Of a stretch of 64,000 nt of DNA, positions 37,081 to 46,342 are shown one piece after another. The first letter of the stretch is position 1. Each line of letters begins with the position of its first letter. The notes under the pieces were generated by a model, which was given only the letters and a program-made list of their open reading frames with translations, searched no databases and was not told where the DNA came from. Source of the stretch: Sphingomonas sp. PP-CE-1G-424 (GTDB lineage: Bacteria; Pseudomonadota; Alphaproteobacteria; Sphingomonadales; Sphingomonadaceae); assembly GCF_004341085.1 (NCBI RefSeq), contig NZ_SLXW01000001.1:806001-870000 (forward strand), given 5' to 3'. The translations under genes and the position numbers were made by a program.

Positions 37081-37992
37081 TTGGCCACGCTTGGAATGTC
37101 CCCCGCGGAGAAGGACGCCGTCGAGGCGTTCCGTCGCGACGTCGTCGAACCGTCGATGACCAGCCTCGTGATCATCGATTTCTGGGCGGAATGGTGCGGG
37201 CCGTGCAAGGCGCTGACGCCGACGCTGGAGAAGGTCGCCGCCGATTATGCCGACAAGGGCGTCGTGCTGGCGAAGGTCGATACCGACAAGAACCAGTTCA
37301 TCGCCGCGCAATTCCAGATCAAGTCGATCCCCACCGTCTATGCGATGTTCCAGGGCCAGCTGGTCGCCGACATGACCAGCGCGCGCACCGAATCGCAGCT
37401 GCGCGTGATCCTCGACCAGTTGCTCAAGCAGCTGCCGATCGAAGCCGGCGCAACCGACGCGGTGCCCGACGTCGAGCCGTTGATCGCGATCGGTGAAGAG
37501 GCGCTCGCGGCCAATGACGGCGAGCGCGCGCTGGGGATTTTTCGTGAGATCGCGGAGATCGCGCCCGAGCATCCGCAGGTCCATGCCGGTTTCGTCCGCG
37601 CGCTGGTCGCGACCGGGCAGCTCGACGAAGCGACGGACTGGCTGGCGAACCTTGATCCGGCGATCGCCAAGGACCCGGCGATCCACCGCGCCCAGGCGGC
37701 ACTCGCGCTCGCGCAGTCGGCGACGCCGGTCGAGGACCTGTCGCCTCTGCAGGCTGCGGTCGAAGCGAACCCCGACGACCTGCAGGCCCGGTTCGCGCTC
37801 GCCAATGGCCAGATGGCGGCGAAAGACCGCGATGCCGCCGCCGACACGTTCCTGGGCATCATCGCCACCGAGCGCGACTGGAACGAGGGCGCGGCGCGGA
37901 CGCAGTTGCTGAAATTGTTCGAGGTCGTCGGGCTCGAAGACCCGTGGGTGTCTGGACAGCGACGCCGCCTGTCTGCGATCCTGTTCGGATGA
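37081..37992 (+). CDS. Thioredoxin-fold chaperone, YbbN (CnoX)-like
   Basis: 303 residues. The thioredoxin domain (1-115) has the active site WCGPC with Cys39 and Cys42. A C-terminal TPR-like helical domain (from ~130) has LIAIGEEALAANDGERALGIF and PDDLQARFALANGQMAAKDRD. E. coli YbbN/CnoX lacks one active-site cysteine; here both are present, as in other alphaproteobacteria. The TTG at 37081 has GGAG 6 bases upstream and gives the family start MATLGM. The stop overlaps the next gene (ATGA). Likely protects client proteins during oxidative stress. Confidence 0.88.
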   Translation: MATLGMSPAEKDAVEAFRRDVVEPSMTSLVIIDFWAEWCGPCKALTPTLEKVAADYADKGVVLAKVDTDKNQFIAAQFQIKSIPTVYAMFQGQLVADMTSARTESQLRVILDQLLKQLPIEAGATDAVPDVEPLIAIGEEALAANDGERALGIFREIAEIAPEHPQVHAGFVRALVATGQLDEATDWLANLDPAIAKDPAIHRAQAALALAQSATPVEDLSPLQAAVEANPDDLQARFALANGQMAAKDRDAAADTFLGIIATERDWNEGAARTQLLKLFEVVGLEDPWVSGQRRRLSAILFG

Positions 37993-38630
37993 CCACCGAG
38001 TCCGCCCCTCCTCGCGCCACAACGCGGCTGTCGATCTTCCCGCTGCCGGGCGCGCTGCTGTTCCCCGGCATGCACCTGCCGCTGCACATGTTCGAGCCGC
38101 GCTATCGGGCGATGATCAGCGATGCGATGGCGCGCGATCGGCGGATCGGGATGATCCAGCCGCGGGGTGGACCGCATGACGACGCGGATGCGCTGTACGA
38201 CATCGGCTGCGTCGGCAAGATCGCCGAAGTCGAGGCGCTCGACGACGGGCGCTACAATGTCGTGCTGGAGGGCATCGCGCTGTTCCGAATCGTCCGCGAG
38301 TTGGATGTGACGACCGCGTTCCGCCAGGTCGAGGCGGAATTGCTGCCGTTGATCGAGGACGATGCGTTGTCGCTCGGGCGGCGCTCTTCGCTGGAACTGG
38401 AATCGCGCCGGTTCGCGGACATGCAGGGCTATGCGGTCGACTGGGATGCGGTCGGACGGCTCGACGACGAGAGCCTGGTCAACGGCATCGCGCAGATCGC
38501 ACCATTCGACGCAGCCGCAAAGCAGGCGTTGCTCGAGGCACCGGATATCGAGCAGCGCGCCGAACTGATCATCCAGCTGATGCAGTTCTTCGGGCGGCAT
38601 GACGGCGACGAATCGGTGACGTTGCAGTGA
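37989..38630 (+). CDS. LON peptidase substrate-binding (Lon-N) domain protein
   Basis: 213 residues, the N-terminal domain of Lon alone: [30 protein letters not shown] near the start and [20 protein letters not shown] in the middle. No ATPase or protease domain. Such stand-alone proteins are common and of unknown function, perhaps binding unfolded proteins, which fits the YbbN-like neighbour. Coupled to both neighbours by overlaps. Confidence 0.9.
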   Translation: MTTESAPPRATTRLSIFPLPGALLFPGMHLPLHMFEPRYRAMISDAMARDRRIGMIQPRGGPHDDADALYDIGCVGKIAEVEALDDGRYNVVLEGIALFRIVRELDVTTAFRQVEAELLPLIEDDALSLGRRSSLELESRRFADMQGYAVDWDAVGRLDDESLVNGIAQIAPFDAAAKQALLEAPDIEQRAELIIQLMQFFGRHDGDESVTLQ

Positions 38631-38812
38631 GCGCGCTCGATCCGTGGCTGCTCGAACGCCTCGTCTGCCCGATGACGCGAACGCCGCTCCGCTATGATGA
38701 AGCAGCACAGGAGCTCGTCTCGGACGCGGCCGGTCTGGCCTATCCGATCCGGGACGGTGTGCCTGTTATGCTTATCGAAGAAGCGCGGCAGATCGAATTA
38801 AAAATTTATTGA
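38627..38812 (+). CDS. Trm112 family protein
   Basis: 61 residues. [22 protein letters not shown] and [19 protein letters not shown] match the YcaR/Trm112 family. Only one cysteine of the zinc knuckle remains, as is common in bacterial members. The start GTG overlaps the previous stop (GTGA). Co-factor for methyltransferases or LPS enzymes in other systems; the partner here is unknown. Last gene of the ybbN-like operon. Confidence 0.9.
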   Translation: MSALDPWLLERLVCPMTRTPLRYDEAAQELVSDAAGLAYPIRDGVPVMLIEEARQIELKIY

Positions 38813-38998
38813 TCGGGTGCGAAATCACGGGTGGCATTGTTAGCGAGACTGCTTTCGCAACACGCCATTGTCTCGATCTGGTGGTTAGCCGGCGAAACGC
38901 GGCCGACTGTTGACAAAACGCTGAACTGCGTCATCTTGTGTAAGCGACCGGCAGCGCATCGGCGTAGCCCTGCCAGATCCTTCGGGCGTCGGTCGCGT

Positions 38999-39715
38999 CT
39001 ACCTATACCATCGTGCTTCATGCGGCCAATCCTTGTACTTCGTCGGCCCCAATGATCGGCTGGCACTAATCACCTCGGCTACCGCCTTTCGCCATCCAGA
39101 GCTGTTATCTCCCCACATGAACTGGCTTGCGTAGAGGTGCACATCCGCGAGTTGGATCATCCTGCTATGGTGTGATTTGGCAAAGTGTACGGTATCGATG
39201 AGATTCTCGATGCCTTTGCCCTTTGCCCAACGAGTACTGCCCCGCCGAAACTCCGATAGGTTCGCGACGGATGTACCAATTGCAGGCTCGTCGTAGTCCC
39301 CAAATAGCATGCCAAGGGACGATCTGGCGCGAAGCAATTCGTCTACCTTCTCAACGAAAAACATGAACGCTATGTCTGCGGGGGAATCGCTTGAGTGAGT
39401 AATGTTCGCCGGGTTCACCTTGACGCGAATGAGCATGACATCCTCTCGCGCCACGATCGCGAGAAGCTCCTTGAGAAGTTCCAGGCGTTCGCCAAAGTCC
39501 CGACCTTTGAAGTTGCCCTTACCCCTGCAGAGCTCGATTCCGTGGATCTCGGTATCCTTATTCAGCACCGCCGAGCCGAATGCGCGCTCCGCGATAGCAC
39601 TGATCTTAGCCTCGATCTCCGGTACCAGCTCGTGCGCAACGCATACGCCACCCAGCCAATAGGAGGGCTGCTCAGGCGGGCCAAACTTTACTTCGTCATA
39701 GTAGATGAGATGCAA
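38999..39715 (-). CDS. DUF3800 domain protein in a lower-GC insertion
   Basis: 238 residues. The start MHLIYYDEVKFG carries the family's acidic pair near the N-terminus, and the SRMIQLADVHLYASQF segment near the C-terminus is the second conserved motif. DUF3800 has an RNase H-like fold suspected of nuclease activity and often rides on mobile elements. Codon use is unlike the neighbours (GTA, ATA, TTG, AAT are frequent). An AGGAGC ribosome site lies 12 bases before the ATG. No integrase or toxin partner is visible. The flanks 38813-38998 and 39716-39894 share the lower GC and hold no other gene. Confidence 0.8.
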   Translation of the reverse strand: MHLIYYDEVKFGPPEQPSYWLGGVCVAHELVPEIEAKISAIAERAFGSAVLNKDTEIHGIELCRGKGNFKGRDFGERLELLKELLAIVAREDVMLIRVKVNPANITHSSDSPADIAFMFFVEKVDELLRARSSLGMLFGDYDEPAIGTSVANLSEFRRGSTRWAKGKGIENLIDTVHFAKSHHSRMIQLADVHLYASQFMWGDNSSGWRKAVAEVISASRSLGPTKYKDWPHEARWYR

Positions 39716-39894
39716 GAATCAGCTCCTACCGAGAAAAATCACTTCCCACCAGCATTTACGCAACTTTGCTACCATTAGTTTTGGCGAGTTGGGCCTTCCC
39801 AATGGCCGGCGCGACCAAAACTCTATCGGCTGTGCGTAATCATGGATGCCGAAACAAGCCCGACATGACGGACAACCGACTTAGACTCGCAGCC

Positions 39895-41109
39895 TCAGAC
39901 CGTTATCCCCTGCAACAGCTTGGGCAAGTCGCCGCTTTCACCGCGTGCTTCCGCCATGAAGCGATCCTTGAGCGGCGGGATCGCGTTGACGGCGCTGATG
40001 CCGAAACGGCGGACGGCGCTGGCGGTCTTGCCCGGGAGGCCGAACAGGCGGGTGAGCGTGTCGGTGGCGGCCGCGGTCATGAACGTGTCGAGCCCGCGCC
40101 AGCGCTGGTAGCGCGCGAGCAGTGCCGCGTCGCCAAGGTCGAGGCCGAGGCGCTTGCCCTCGACCAGGACTTCGGCGAGCGTCGCGACGTCGCGGAAGCC
40201 GAGATTGAGGCCCTGCCCGGCGATCGGGTGGATGCCGTGGCCGGCGTCGCCGACCAGCGTGAGACGCTGGTCGGTGATGCGCGCGGCGTGGTGGAAGCCG
40301 AGCGGGTAGCTCGACCGCGGCGTCGCCATCGACAGCGCGCCGAGGAAGCCGCCCATGCTCTTTTCCGCTTCGGCGAGGAACGCGCGGTCGCCGAGCTTCA
40401 GCATGCCGGGCGCGTTCTTCGCGTCGACCGTCCAGACGATCGCGGAGCGGTGGCCGTCGGCGTCGTCGGGGAGCGGGAGCAGCGCGAACGGGCCGCTTGC
40501 GTAGAAGATCTCGTACGCGACGTCCTCGTGCGAACGTTCGTGGTGGAACGCGGCGATGATCGCGGTGTGCTCGTACGACCAGCGCGCGATCGTGATTCCG
40601 GCGGCCTCGCGGGTCGGCGAGTTGCGGCCCTCCGCGGCGATCAACAGCGGCGCGCGGATCGTGTCGCCTGAGTCCAGCGTGGCGGTGACGCCCGATTCGG
40701 CACGGTCGACCGTCGTCGCGCGCGTCTGCATGCGCAGGTCGACATGCGGCGCGGCGGTCGCGGCGTCGAACAGCGTGCGACGGAGCAGCTTGTTCTCGTA
40801 CATCGTACCGAGCGCGCCGTCGTCCGCGGCGGGGACGAAATCGAGTGCGCCGGGTTCGAGGCCATCGCTCACCCGGATCTGGCGGATCGCACAGCCCTGC
40901 CCCGCCAGCGTCGCGCCGATGCCGATCGCGTCGAGCATCCGGTGGCTCGCGCTCGCGACCGCGGACGCGCGTCCGTCGAAGCCGGGCGCCAGCGTCACCG
41001 CGGGGTCGGCGGGGTCGATCACGATCGTCGAGATGCCGTGCACGTCGAGCGCCACGGCGAGCGTCGCACCGACCAGCCCGCCACCGAGGATGATTACATC
41101 TGTGTCCAT
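39895..41109 (-). CDS. UbiH/UbiF family FAD-dependent hydroxylase
   Basis: 404 residues. The FAD-binding start is VIILGGGLVGATLAVAL. A DG motif with the GRNS segment near 155 and the GDAGHGIHPIAGQGLNLGFRD motif near 280-300 are those of ubiquinone-ring hydroxylases. It should act at the inner membrane in ubiquinone synthesis; which ring position is not decidable from sequence. ATG start; divergent from ftsK. Confidence 0.92.
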   Translation of the reverse strand: MDTDVIILGGGLVGATLAVALDVHGISTIVIDPADPAVTLAPGFDGRASAVASASHRMLDAIGIGATLAGQGCAIRQIRVSDGLEPGALDFVPAADDGALGTMYENKLLRRTLFDAATAAPHVDLRMQTRATTVDRAESGVTATLDSGDTIRAPLLIAAEGRNSPTREAAGITIARWSYEHTAIIAAFHHERSHEDVAYEIFYASGPFALLPLPDDADGHRSAIVWTVDAKNAPGMLKLGDRAFLAEAEKSMGGFLGALSMATPRSSYPLGFHHAARITDQRLTLVGDAGHGIHPIAGQGLNLGFRDVATLAEVLVEGKRLGLDLGDAALLARYQRWRGLDTFMTAAATDTLTRLFGLPGKTASAVRRFGISAVNAIPPLKDRFMAEARGESGDLPKLLQGITV

Positions 41110-41217
41110 GGTCGCGCTTTATCCCGGTAGCCGGTCGCTGCCAACGACGTTCCCGACGCGGTTTAACCCGTGTTGCAGCGCGGTTATCTTGACGTTGACG
41201 CTGCCGGGGACGATGCA

Positions 41218-41236
41218 TTTCTCTATTGTAGAGAAA
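41218..41236. promoter_or_regulatory. Perfect 8-bp palindrome upstream of ftsK
   Basis: TTTCTCTA and TAGAGAAA surround TTG, 17-35 bases before the ftsK ATG. Two tandem TTGACG -35-like hexamers (41189-41200) lie just upstream. It could be an operator or a leader hairpin covering the approach to the ribosome site. Confidence 0.5.
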
Positions 41237-41252
41237 CTGGAGAATACGGGTC

Positions 41253-43565
41253 ATGGCCAGCCGCGCGCAGCCAGCCTTGTGGCGTGAGACGGTGAAGGCG
41301 GGTGCCGTCCGCAGCGGCGCGCTGATCGCGGCGATCGCGTTGTTCGTCGGCACACTGCTGATGGCGCTGGCCTTGGCGAGCTATCACCCGAGCGACGCGG
41401 CACTCAACACAGCGTCGGGCGCCTATCCGGACAATCTCGTCGGCCCGCCGGGCGCGTGGTTCGCCGATATCGCGCTCACCCTGTTCGGGCCGGCGGTCGC
41501 GCTGTTGCTGCCGATCGGCCCGATTCTGGGGATGCGGCTGTGGCGCGACCTGCCGCTTGGGCATTGGCTGCGGATGGTGCGCGGCGCGGCGATCGGCGTC
41601 GCGCTGATGGCGAGCGCGCTGGCGTTCGTCTCGGGCACCTCGGTATTGGCACTGCCTGCCGGATGGGGTGGGGTCATTGGCTTGTCCGTTGCGAGCGCCG
41701 TGCATTGGGGGCTGAGCTTTGTCGGTCAGCCGGTTGCGGAACTCTGGACCGCGCGCGCGATTGGGCTCGTCGCCGCGATTGCGGGCGCGATCGTCTGGGG
41801 CAAGAGCATCGAGATCGATCTCGGCGAGCGCAAATGGCGCCTCCCCCGCCGCAACCGGACGGAGGCGCTCGGCTATGACGGCTTCGCGGAGATCGACGAG
41901 GACGACGACGAACCGCTGACGTTGACGCGCAAGCCGGTCGAGCCGCGTGCTTTGGCAGAGCCGGACCCCCGCCCTGCCCCGGTGATCGCGGATCGCCAGA
42001 ACGCGCCGTCGCAGGCCAAGCCCAAGGAGCGCCAGTCGTCGCTCGACCTGCGCGACAATTTCACGCTGCCGAGCCTCGACCTGTTGACGCCGTCGCCGCC
42101 GAGCCAGGGCAATGTGATCGACAAGGCCGGGCTGGAGCGTAACGCACGGCTGCTGGAAAACGTGCTCGACGACTTCCACGTGAAGGGCTCGATTATCGAG
42201 GTGCGGCCGGGACCGGTCGTGACGATGTACGAACTCGAGCCCGCGCCCGGTATCAAGGCAAGCCGCGTGATCGCGCTGGCCGACGATATCGCGCGCAACA
42301 TGTCCGCAATCTCCGCGCGTGTGGCTGTGATCCCGGGGCGCAACGTGATCGGTATCGAGCTGCCGAATGCGCGGCGCGAGGCGGTGAGCCTGCACGAACT
42401 CGTCGGCAGCCAGACGTTCGAGGACCAGTCGGCGCAGCTGCCGATCATTCTCGGCAAGAACATCGCGGGCGATTCGGTGATCGCCGATCTCGCGCCGATG
42501 CCGCATCTGCTGGTCGCGGGCACCACCGGCTCGGGCAAGTCGGTCGGGCTGAACAGCATGATCCTGTCGCTGCTGTACAAGCTGACGCCGAACCAGTGCC
42601 GGATGATCATGATCGATCCGAAGATGCTCGAACTGAGCATGTACGACGACATCCCGCACCTGTTGTCGCCGGTCGTGACCGATCCCGCCAAGGCGGTGCG
42701 TGCGCTGAAATGGGCGGTGGAGACGATGGAGGATCGCTATCGCCAGATGTCCTCCGTCGGCGTGCGCAGCCTCGCCGGCTTCAACGACAAGGTGCGTGGG
42801 GCGAAGGCCAAGGGGCAGCCGCTCGGGCGAAAAGTGCAGACGGGCTATCACCCCGATACTGGCGCGCCGATGTACGAGGAAGAAAAGCTCGAATACGACG
42901 TCCTGCCGCAGATAGTCGTAATCGTCGACGAGCTCGCCGACCTGATGATGACCGCGGGCAAGGAGGTCGAGTTCCTAATCCAGCGGCTCGCGCAGAAGGC
43001 ACGCGCGGCGGGCATCCACCTGATCATGGCGACGCAGCGGCCGTCGGTCGACGTCATCACCGGCGTCATCAAGGCCAATCTGCCGACGCGGATCAGCTTC
43101 CATGTCACGTCGAAGATCGATTCGCGCACCATCCTCGGCGAACAGGGCGCAGAGCAGCTGCTCGGCAAGGGCGACATGCTCTACATGCCCGGCGGCAAGG
43201 GCATCGTCCGCGTCCACGGGCCGTTCGTGACCGACGACGAAGTGCGGCTGGTGGCGGATCACTGGCGCTCGCAGGGGCTGCCGGATTACATCTCCTCCGT
43301 CACTGAGGAGCCCGAGGAGAGCTTCGCGCTGGAAGGCTCGCCGACCGGTGAGGATTCGGCCGAGGACCAGCAGTATCGCCAGGCGATCCAGCTGGTCTGC
43401 GAGTCGCAGAAGGCCTCGACCTCGTGGCTCCAGCGCCAGTTGCGGATCGGGTATAATTCCGCCGCGCGGTTGATCGAGCGGATGGAGAAGGACGGCATCG
43501 TTGGCCGTCCGGATCATGTCGGCCGCCGCGAAGTGCTGCGCGATACCGAGGGGCATGCGATCTAG
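41253..43565 (+). CDS. ftsK: DNA translocase FtsK
   Basis: 770 residues. Four membrane helices (about 20-180) form the divisome anchor. A rather short linker with acidic and Pro stretches follows (to ~270). The motor has Walker A GTTGSGKSVGLN (near 420), Walker B IVVIVDELADLMM (near 555) and QRPSVDVITG. The C-terminal gamma winged helix (from ~705, with LQRQLRIGYNSAARLIERME) reads polar sequences. All parts appear intact. It segregates the chromosome terminus at the septum. GGAG lies before the ATG. Confidence 0.95.
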   Translation: MASRAQPALWRETVKAGAVRSGALIAAIALFVGTLLMALALASYHPSDAALNTASGAYPDNLVGPPGAWFADIALTLFGPAVALLLPIGPILGMRLWRDLPLGHWLRMVRGAAIGVALMASALAFVSGTSVLALPAGWGGVIGLSVASAVHWGLSFVGQPVAELWTARAIGLVAAIAGAIVWGKSIEIDLGERKWRLPRRNRTEALGYDGFAEIDEDDDEPLTLTRKPVEPRALAEPDPRPAPVIADRQNAPSQAKPKERQSSLDLRDNFTLPSLDLLTPSPPSQGNVIDKAGLERNARLLENVLDDFHVKGSIIEVRPGPVVTMYELEPAPGIKASRVIALADDIARNMSAISARVAVIPGRNVIGIELPNARREAVSLHELVGSQTFEDQSAQLPIILGKNIAGDSVIADLAPMPHLLVAGTTGSGKSVGLNSMILSLLYKLTPNQCRMIMIDPKMLELSMYDDIPHLLSPVVTDPAKAVRALKWAVETMEDRYRQMSSVGVRSLAGFNDKVRGAKAKGQPLGRKVQTGYHPDTGAPMYEEEKLEYDVLPQIVVIVDELADLMMTAGKEVEFLIQRLAQKARAAGIHLIMATQRPSVDVITGVIKANLPTRISFHVTSKIDSRTILGEQGAEQLLGKGDMLYMPGGKGIVRVHGPFVTDDEVRLVADHWRSQGLPDYISSVTEEPEESFALEGSPTGEDSAEDQQYRQAIQLVCESQKASTSWLQRQLRIGYNSAARLIERMEKDGIVGRPDHVGRREVLRDTEGHAI

Positions 43566-43596
43566 CCCTGCCCGCGCGCGGTCGTTTGCCTCGCTG

Positions 43597-43680
43597 TCCC
43601 TCGCGAACGCGGGGGTCCAGGAACCAAGAACGATATCGTCTGGAACCCTGGGCTCCCGCCTTCGCGGGAGAACTGGGAGG
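43597..43680. repeat. Palindromic intergenic repeat, CGCGAAGGCGGGG-related
   Basis: TCCCTCGCGAACGCGGGGGTCCAG faces CTGGGCTCCCGCCTTCGCGGGAG, with GGAACC/GGTTCC and GATATC in the centre. It follows ftsK. Confidence 0.82.
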
Positions 43681-43776
43681 GCGCCCTTCACTAAGTGACG
43701 CACGCAGACCGGGGTTTCGATCAGCCTACGCCCGGTATACGGGGTTGATACAAGTTACGAAAAACAGGTGGGCGTG

Positions 43777-45162
43777 ATGCAGTATCGGCGGTTGTTTACG
43801 GCAGCGGTGGCGCTCGCCATGTCCGGTCAAGTCTCCGCGCAGGACACCGCCAAGCAGACCCCCGGCAGTACCGCGACCGACACGCAGCACCGTCCCCGCG
43901 CGGGCGTTCGCCGCGACAGCGATCTCTCCCCTTCCGCGCTGACCGCCGATACGCGGCGCACCCCGCCCCCCGGTTTGTTCGCCGACTGGTTCGACATCCG
44001 CAAGCGCCTCGCGGATCGCGGTATCGGTGTCAGCGCCCGCTATGCCTCGGAAAGCGGCTACAATTTCTCGGGCGGCGACCGGAAGCTGTTGCGCGAGACA
44101 GGCCAGTTCGACGTCGGCGTACTGCTCGATCTCGACAAGGTGGTTGGACTGAAGGGCGGCGCATTCCAAGCGACCGTCACCTATCGCCGTGGCCGCGATC
44201 TCGGCGCGGACGCCAATCTTGGCGTGCTGCAACAGGTCCAGGAAGTATACGGCCGCGGCCAGACCGTCCGCCTCACGCAATTCTGGTACGAGCAAAAGAT
44301 CGGTGAGAAATTCGAGATCAAGGCGGGCCGGACCAATCCCGGCGAGGATTTCGCGGTCTTCTCCTGCTATTTCCAGAACCTCAGCTTCTGCGGCGCGCAG
44401 CCCGGCAATCTGGTCGGCGATTACTGGCAGAACTGGCCGGTCGGCCAATGGGGCGCGCGGCTGCGCTACGACGTCAACGATCATCTGACGCTGAAGACCG
44501 CCGCCTACGAAGTGAACCCGCGCAATCTCGAAAAGGCCTTCGTGATCGGCCGGTTCCATGGCGCGATCGGCGCGCTGATCCCGGTCGAGGCCGAATGGCA
44601 TCGCGGCGATAACGATGGCCGGGTCGGCGCGTACAAGGTCGGCGGCTGGGTCAACACGTCGAACGGCGACGACGTGTTCTACGATGTGAACCGCCAGCCG
44701 ATCGCGATCACCGGGCTCGAACCCCTCCGCCGCAGCGCACGCTACGGCGTGTATCTCAATCTCCAGCAACAGGTCACCGGCACGTCGAAGGACGGCAAGT
44801 CCGTCACCGGGCTCAGCGTCTTCCTCAACGCGACGCAGGCCGATCGTGCGACCTCGACCACCGACAACCAGATCGCCGCCGGGCTGTTCTACAAGGGCCT
44901 GGTGCCGTGGCGGCCGGGCGACATCCTCGGCTTCGGCATCGCGCGGACCAACGTCAACGGGCGCGTCGCGAAGGGCGAGGCGCTCGATCCGACGCGGCCC
45001 GCCGTGCAGGACGCCGAATATGCGTCGGAGATCTATTACAGCGTGCATCCGACGCGGTGGCTGGAACTGCGCCCGAACGTGCAGTTCATCCACAACCCCG
45101 GGGGTGTGCATGACGCGAACGACGTCGCGGTGCTCGGCCTGAAGGGCGCGATTACGCTGTAA
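43777..45162 (+). CDS. Carbohydrate-selective porin, OprB family
   Basis: 461 residues from ATG 43777 (GTG at 43768 also in frame). A signal peptide (LFTAAVALAMSGQVSA) is followed by a ~60-residue Thr/Pro-rich linker and the OprB barrel: GISARYASESGYN-like start, FEIKAGRTNPGEDF, WPVGQWGARLRYDV, and EIYYSVHPTRWLELRPNVQFIHNPGG near the end, the family's best-conserved block. It should sit in the outer membrane for sugar uptake. No sugar-metabolism genes are adjacent. Confidence 0.9.
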   Translation: MQYRRLFTAAVALAMSGQVSAQDTAKQTPGSTATDTQHRPRAGVRRDSDLSPSALTADTRRTPPPGLFADWFDIRKRLADRGIGVSARYASESGYNFSGGDRKLLRETGQFDVGVLLDLDKVVGLKGGAFQATVTYRRGRDLGADANLGVLQQVQEVYGRGQTVRLTQFWYEQKIGEKFEIKAGRTNPGEDFAVFSCYFQNLSFCGAQPGNLVGDYWQNWPVGQWGARLRYDVNDHLTLKTAAYEVNPRNLEKAFVIGRFHGAIGALIPVEAEWHRGDNDGRVGAYKVGGWVNTSNGDDVFYDVNRQPIAITGLEPLRRSARYGVYLNLQQQVTGTSKDGKSVTGLSVFLNATQADRATSTTDNQIAAGLFYKGLVPWRPGDILGFGIARTNVNGRVAKGEALDPTRPAVQDAEYASEIYYSVHPTRWLELRPNVQFIHNPGGVHDANDVAVLGLKGAITL

Positions 45163-45203
45163 CGGGGGTATCGACTTTACACGTTGCCGACATCCGCCTC
45201 CCC

Positions 45204-45285
45204 CGTCATCCTGACGAAAGTCAGGATCCAGAGTAACACTCGCTGCCCTGCTTCATCCTGGGTCCTGACTTTCGTCAGGATGACG
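45204..45285. repeat. Palindromic intergenic repeat, CGTCATCCTGACGAAAG family
   Basis: Same arms as at 16759-16840, with a different centre. It lies between the OprB and lolA genes. Confidence 0.93.
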
Positions 45286-45369
45286 GATGCAGGTTGTGCA
45301 GTGACCGCACATCGAATTCAGTGGCGGTTCAAGCGCGCGCGGGCAACGGTCCGCGCCAAGGAGATTTCG

Positions 45370-45999
45370 ATGTTCAATACCCGCCCCGTGGTGATCGCGA
45401 CGATCGCCGCTTTGTCCGTCGTTGCCGTGCCCTCGCCGATCGCCGCGCAGGCGACCGGTGACTTGGCCGCCGTGCAGAAGCACCTGCAATCCGTCGAGAC
45501 GATGACCGCGAATTTCTCGCAGGCGGATCGCAACGGCAAGGTGCTGACCGGCGTGCTGACGCTGAAGAAGCCCGGCAAGCTGCGCTTCCAGTATGAGAAA
45601 GGCGTGCCGATCCTGATCGTCGCCGAGGGCGGCGCGCTCACCTTCATCGATTATTCGGTGAAGCAGGTGCAGCGCTGGCCGATCAAGAACTCGCCGCTGG
45701 GCGTGCTGCTCGATCCGACCCGCGACATCACGCGTTATGCGAAGCTCGTCCCCGGCTACGACCAGCGGATCGTGTCGGTCGAGGCGAACGATCCGAAGCA
45801 CCCGGAATATGGCCGGATCACGCTGGTGTTCGTCCGCAACGCGACCGCGCCGGGCGGGCTGATGCTGCAGGGCTGGGTCGCGCTCGACAGCCAGAACAAC
45901 CGCACGACGATCCGCCTGACCAACCAGAAGTTCGGCGAACCGGTCAGCGACAACACCTTCCGCTGGAACGATCCACGCCGCACGGGTGTAAGAAAGTAA
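45370..45999 (+). CDS. lolA: Outer-membrane lipoprotein carrier protein LolA
   Basis: 209 residues. Signal peptide ending in IAAQA, then the open beta-barrel: LQSVETMTANFSQADRNGK, GVLTLKKPGKLRFQYEK and SPLGVLLDP. Shuttles lipoproteins through the periplasm from LolCDE to the outer membrane. AAGGAG lies 8 bases before the ATG at 45370. Outer-membrane lipoproteins it would carry are encoded in this window (BamE, LptE). Confidence 0.92.
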   Translation: MFNTRPVVIATIAALSVVAVPSPIAAQATGDLAAVQKHLQSVETMTANFSQADRNGKVLTGVLTLKKPGKLRFQYEKGVPILIVAEGGALTFIDYSVKQVQRWPIKNSPLGVLLDPTRDITRYAKLVPGYDQRIVSVEANDPKHPEYGRITLVFVRNATAPGGLMLQGWVALDSQNNRTTIRLTNQKFGEPVSDNTFRWNDPRRTGVRK

Positions 46000-46014
46000 C
46001 ATAAAATCGGTGTC

Positions 46015-46175
46015 ATTCATGCAAGCGACAGGTTCGGCCCCCTAGAGAGTGGCCTGCGGATGTGGGGCATTCGGGATTTTTCCCCCTGTTGCCCGGATGG
46101 TTTCCCCATTTCTTGCCTGCGTGACGAACGCTGAGTTGGCCCTCGCTCCATGCCCCCGGAGCGGGGGTCTTTCGC
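46015..46175 (+). ncRNA. Possible structured RNA between lolA and xth
   Basis: The 343-base gap between lolA and xth holds no protein-like frame. On the plus strand CATTCGGG pairs with CCCGGATG (8 bp), flanked by GGGG/CCCC and GTTCG/CGAAC. About 60 bases on, a CCCCCG-gag-CGGGGG hairpin followed by TCTTT looks like a terminator. The length (~160 bases) and closed-stem layout suggest a stable RNA, but I cannot match it to a known family. Confidence 0.3.
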
Positions 46176-46342
46176 GTAGAGCGGCAGGAAAATCAATTTT
46201 CCTAACTCGCTCAAGCGCGGCCGACGGGCCAAGCCCGGTCGACGACAGCGGCTTTGCCGATGGCGCCTTCTAACTTCTCACCTTCTTCCCACCCCCAGCA
46301 GCGTTCCTTGTCCCCACCCCAAGGCAACGCTACATCGCGCTC

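Noticed and set aside
37989..38630. Complete Lon protease
   Set aside because: Only the N-terminal substrate-binding domain is present, followed at once by the Trm112-like gene.
46017..46232. 71-codon minus-strand frame between lolA and xth
   Set aside because: Much of it is encoded by hairpin DNA; no ribosome site and no recognisable sequence.
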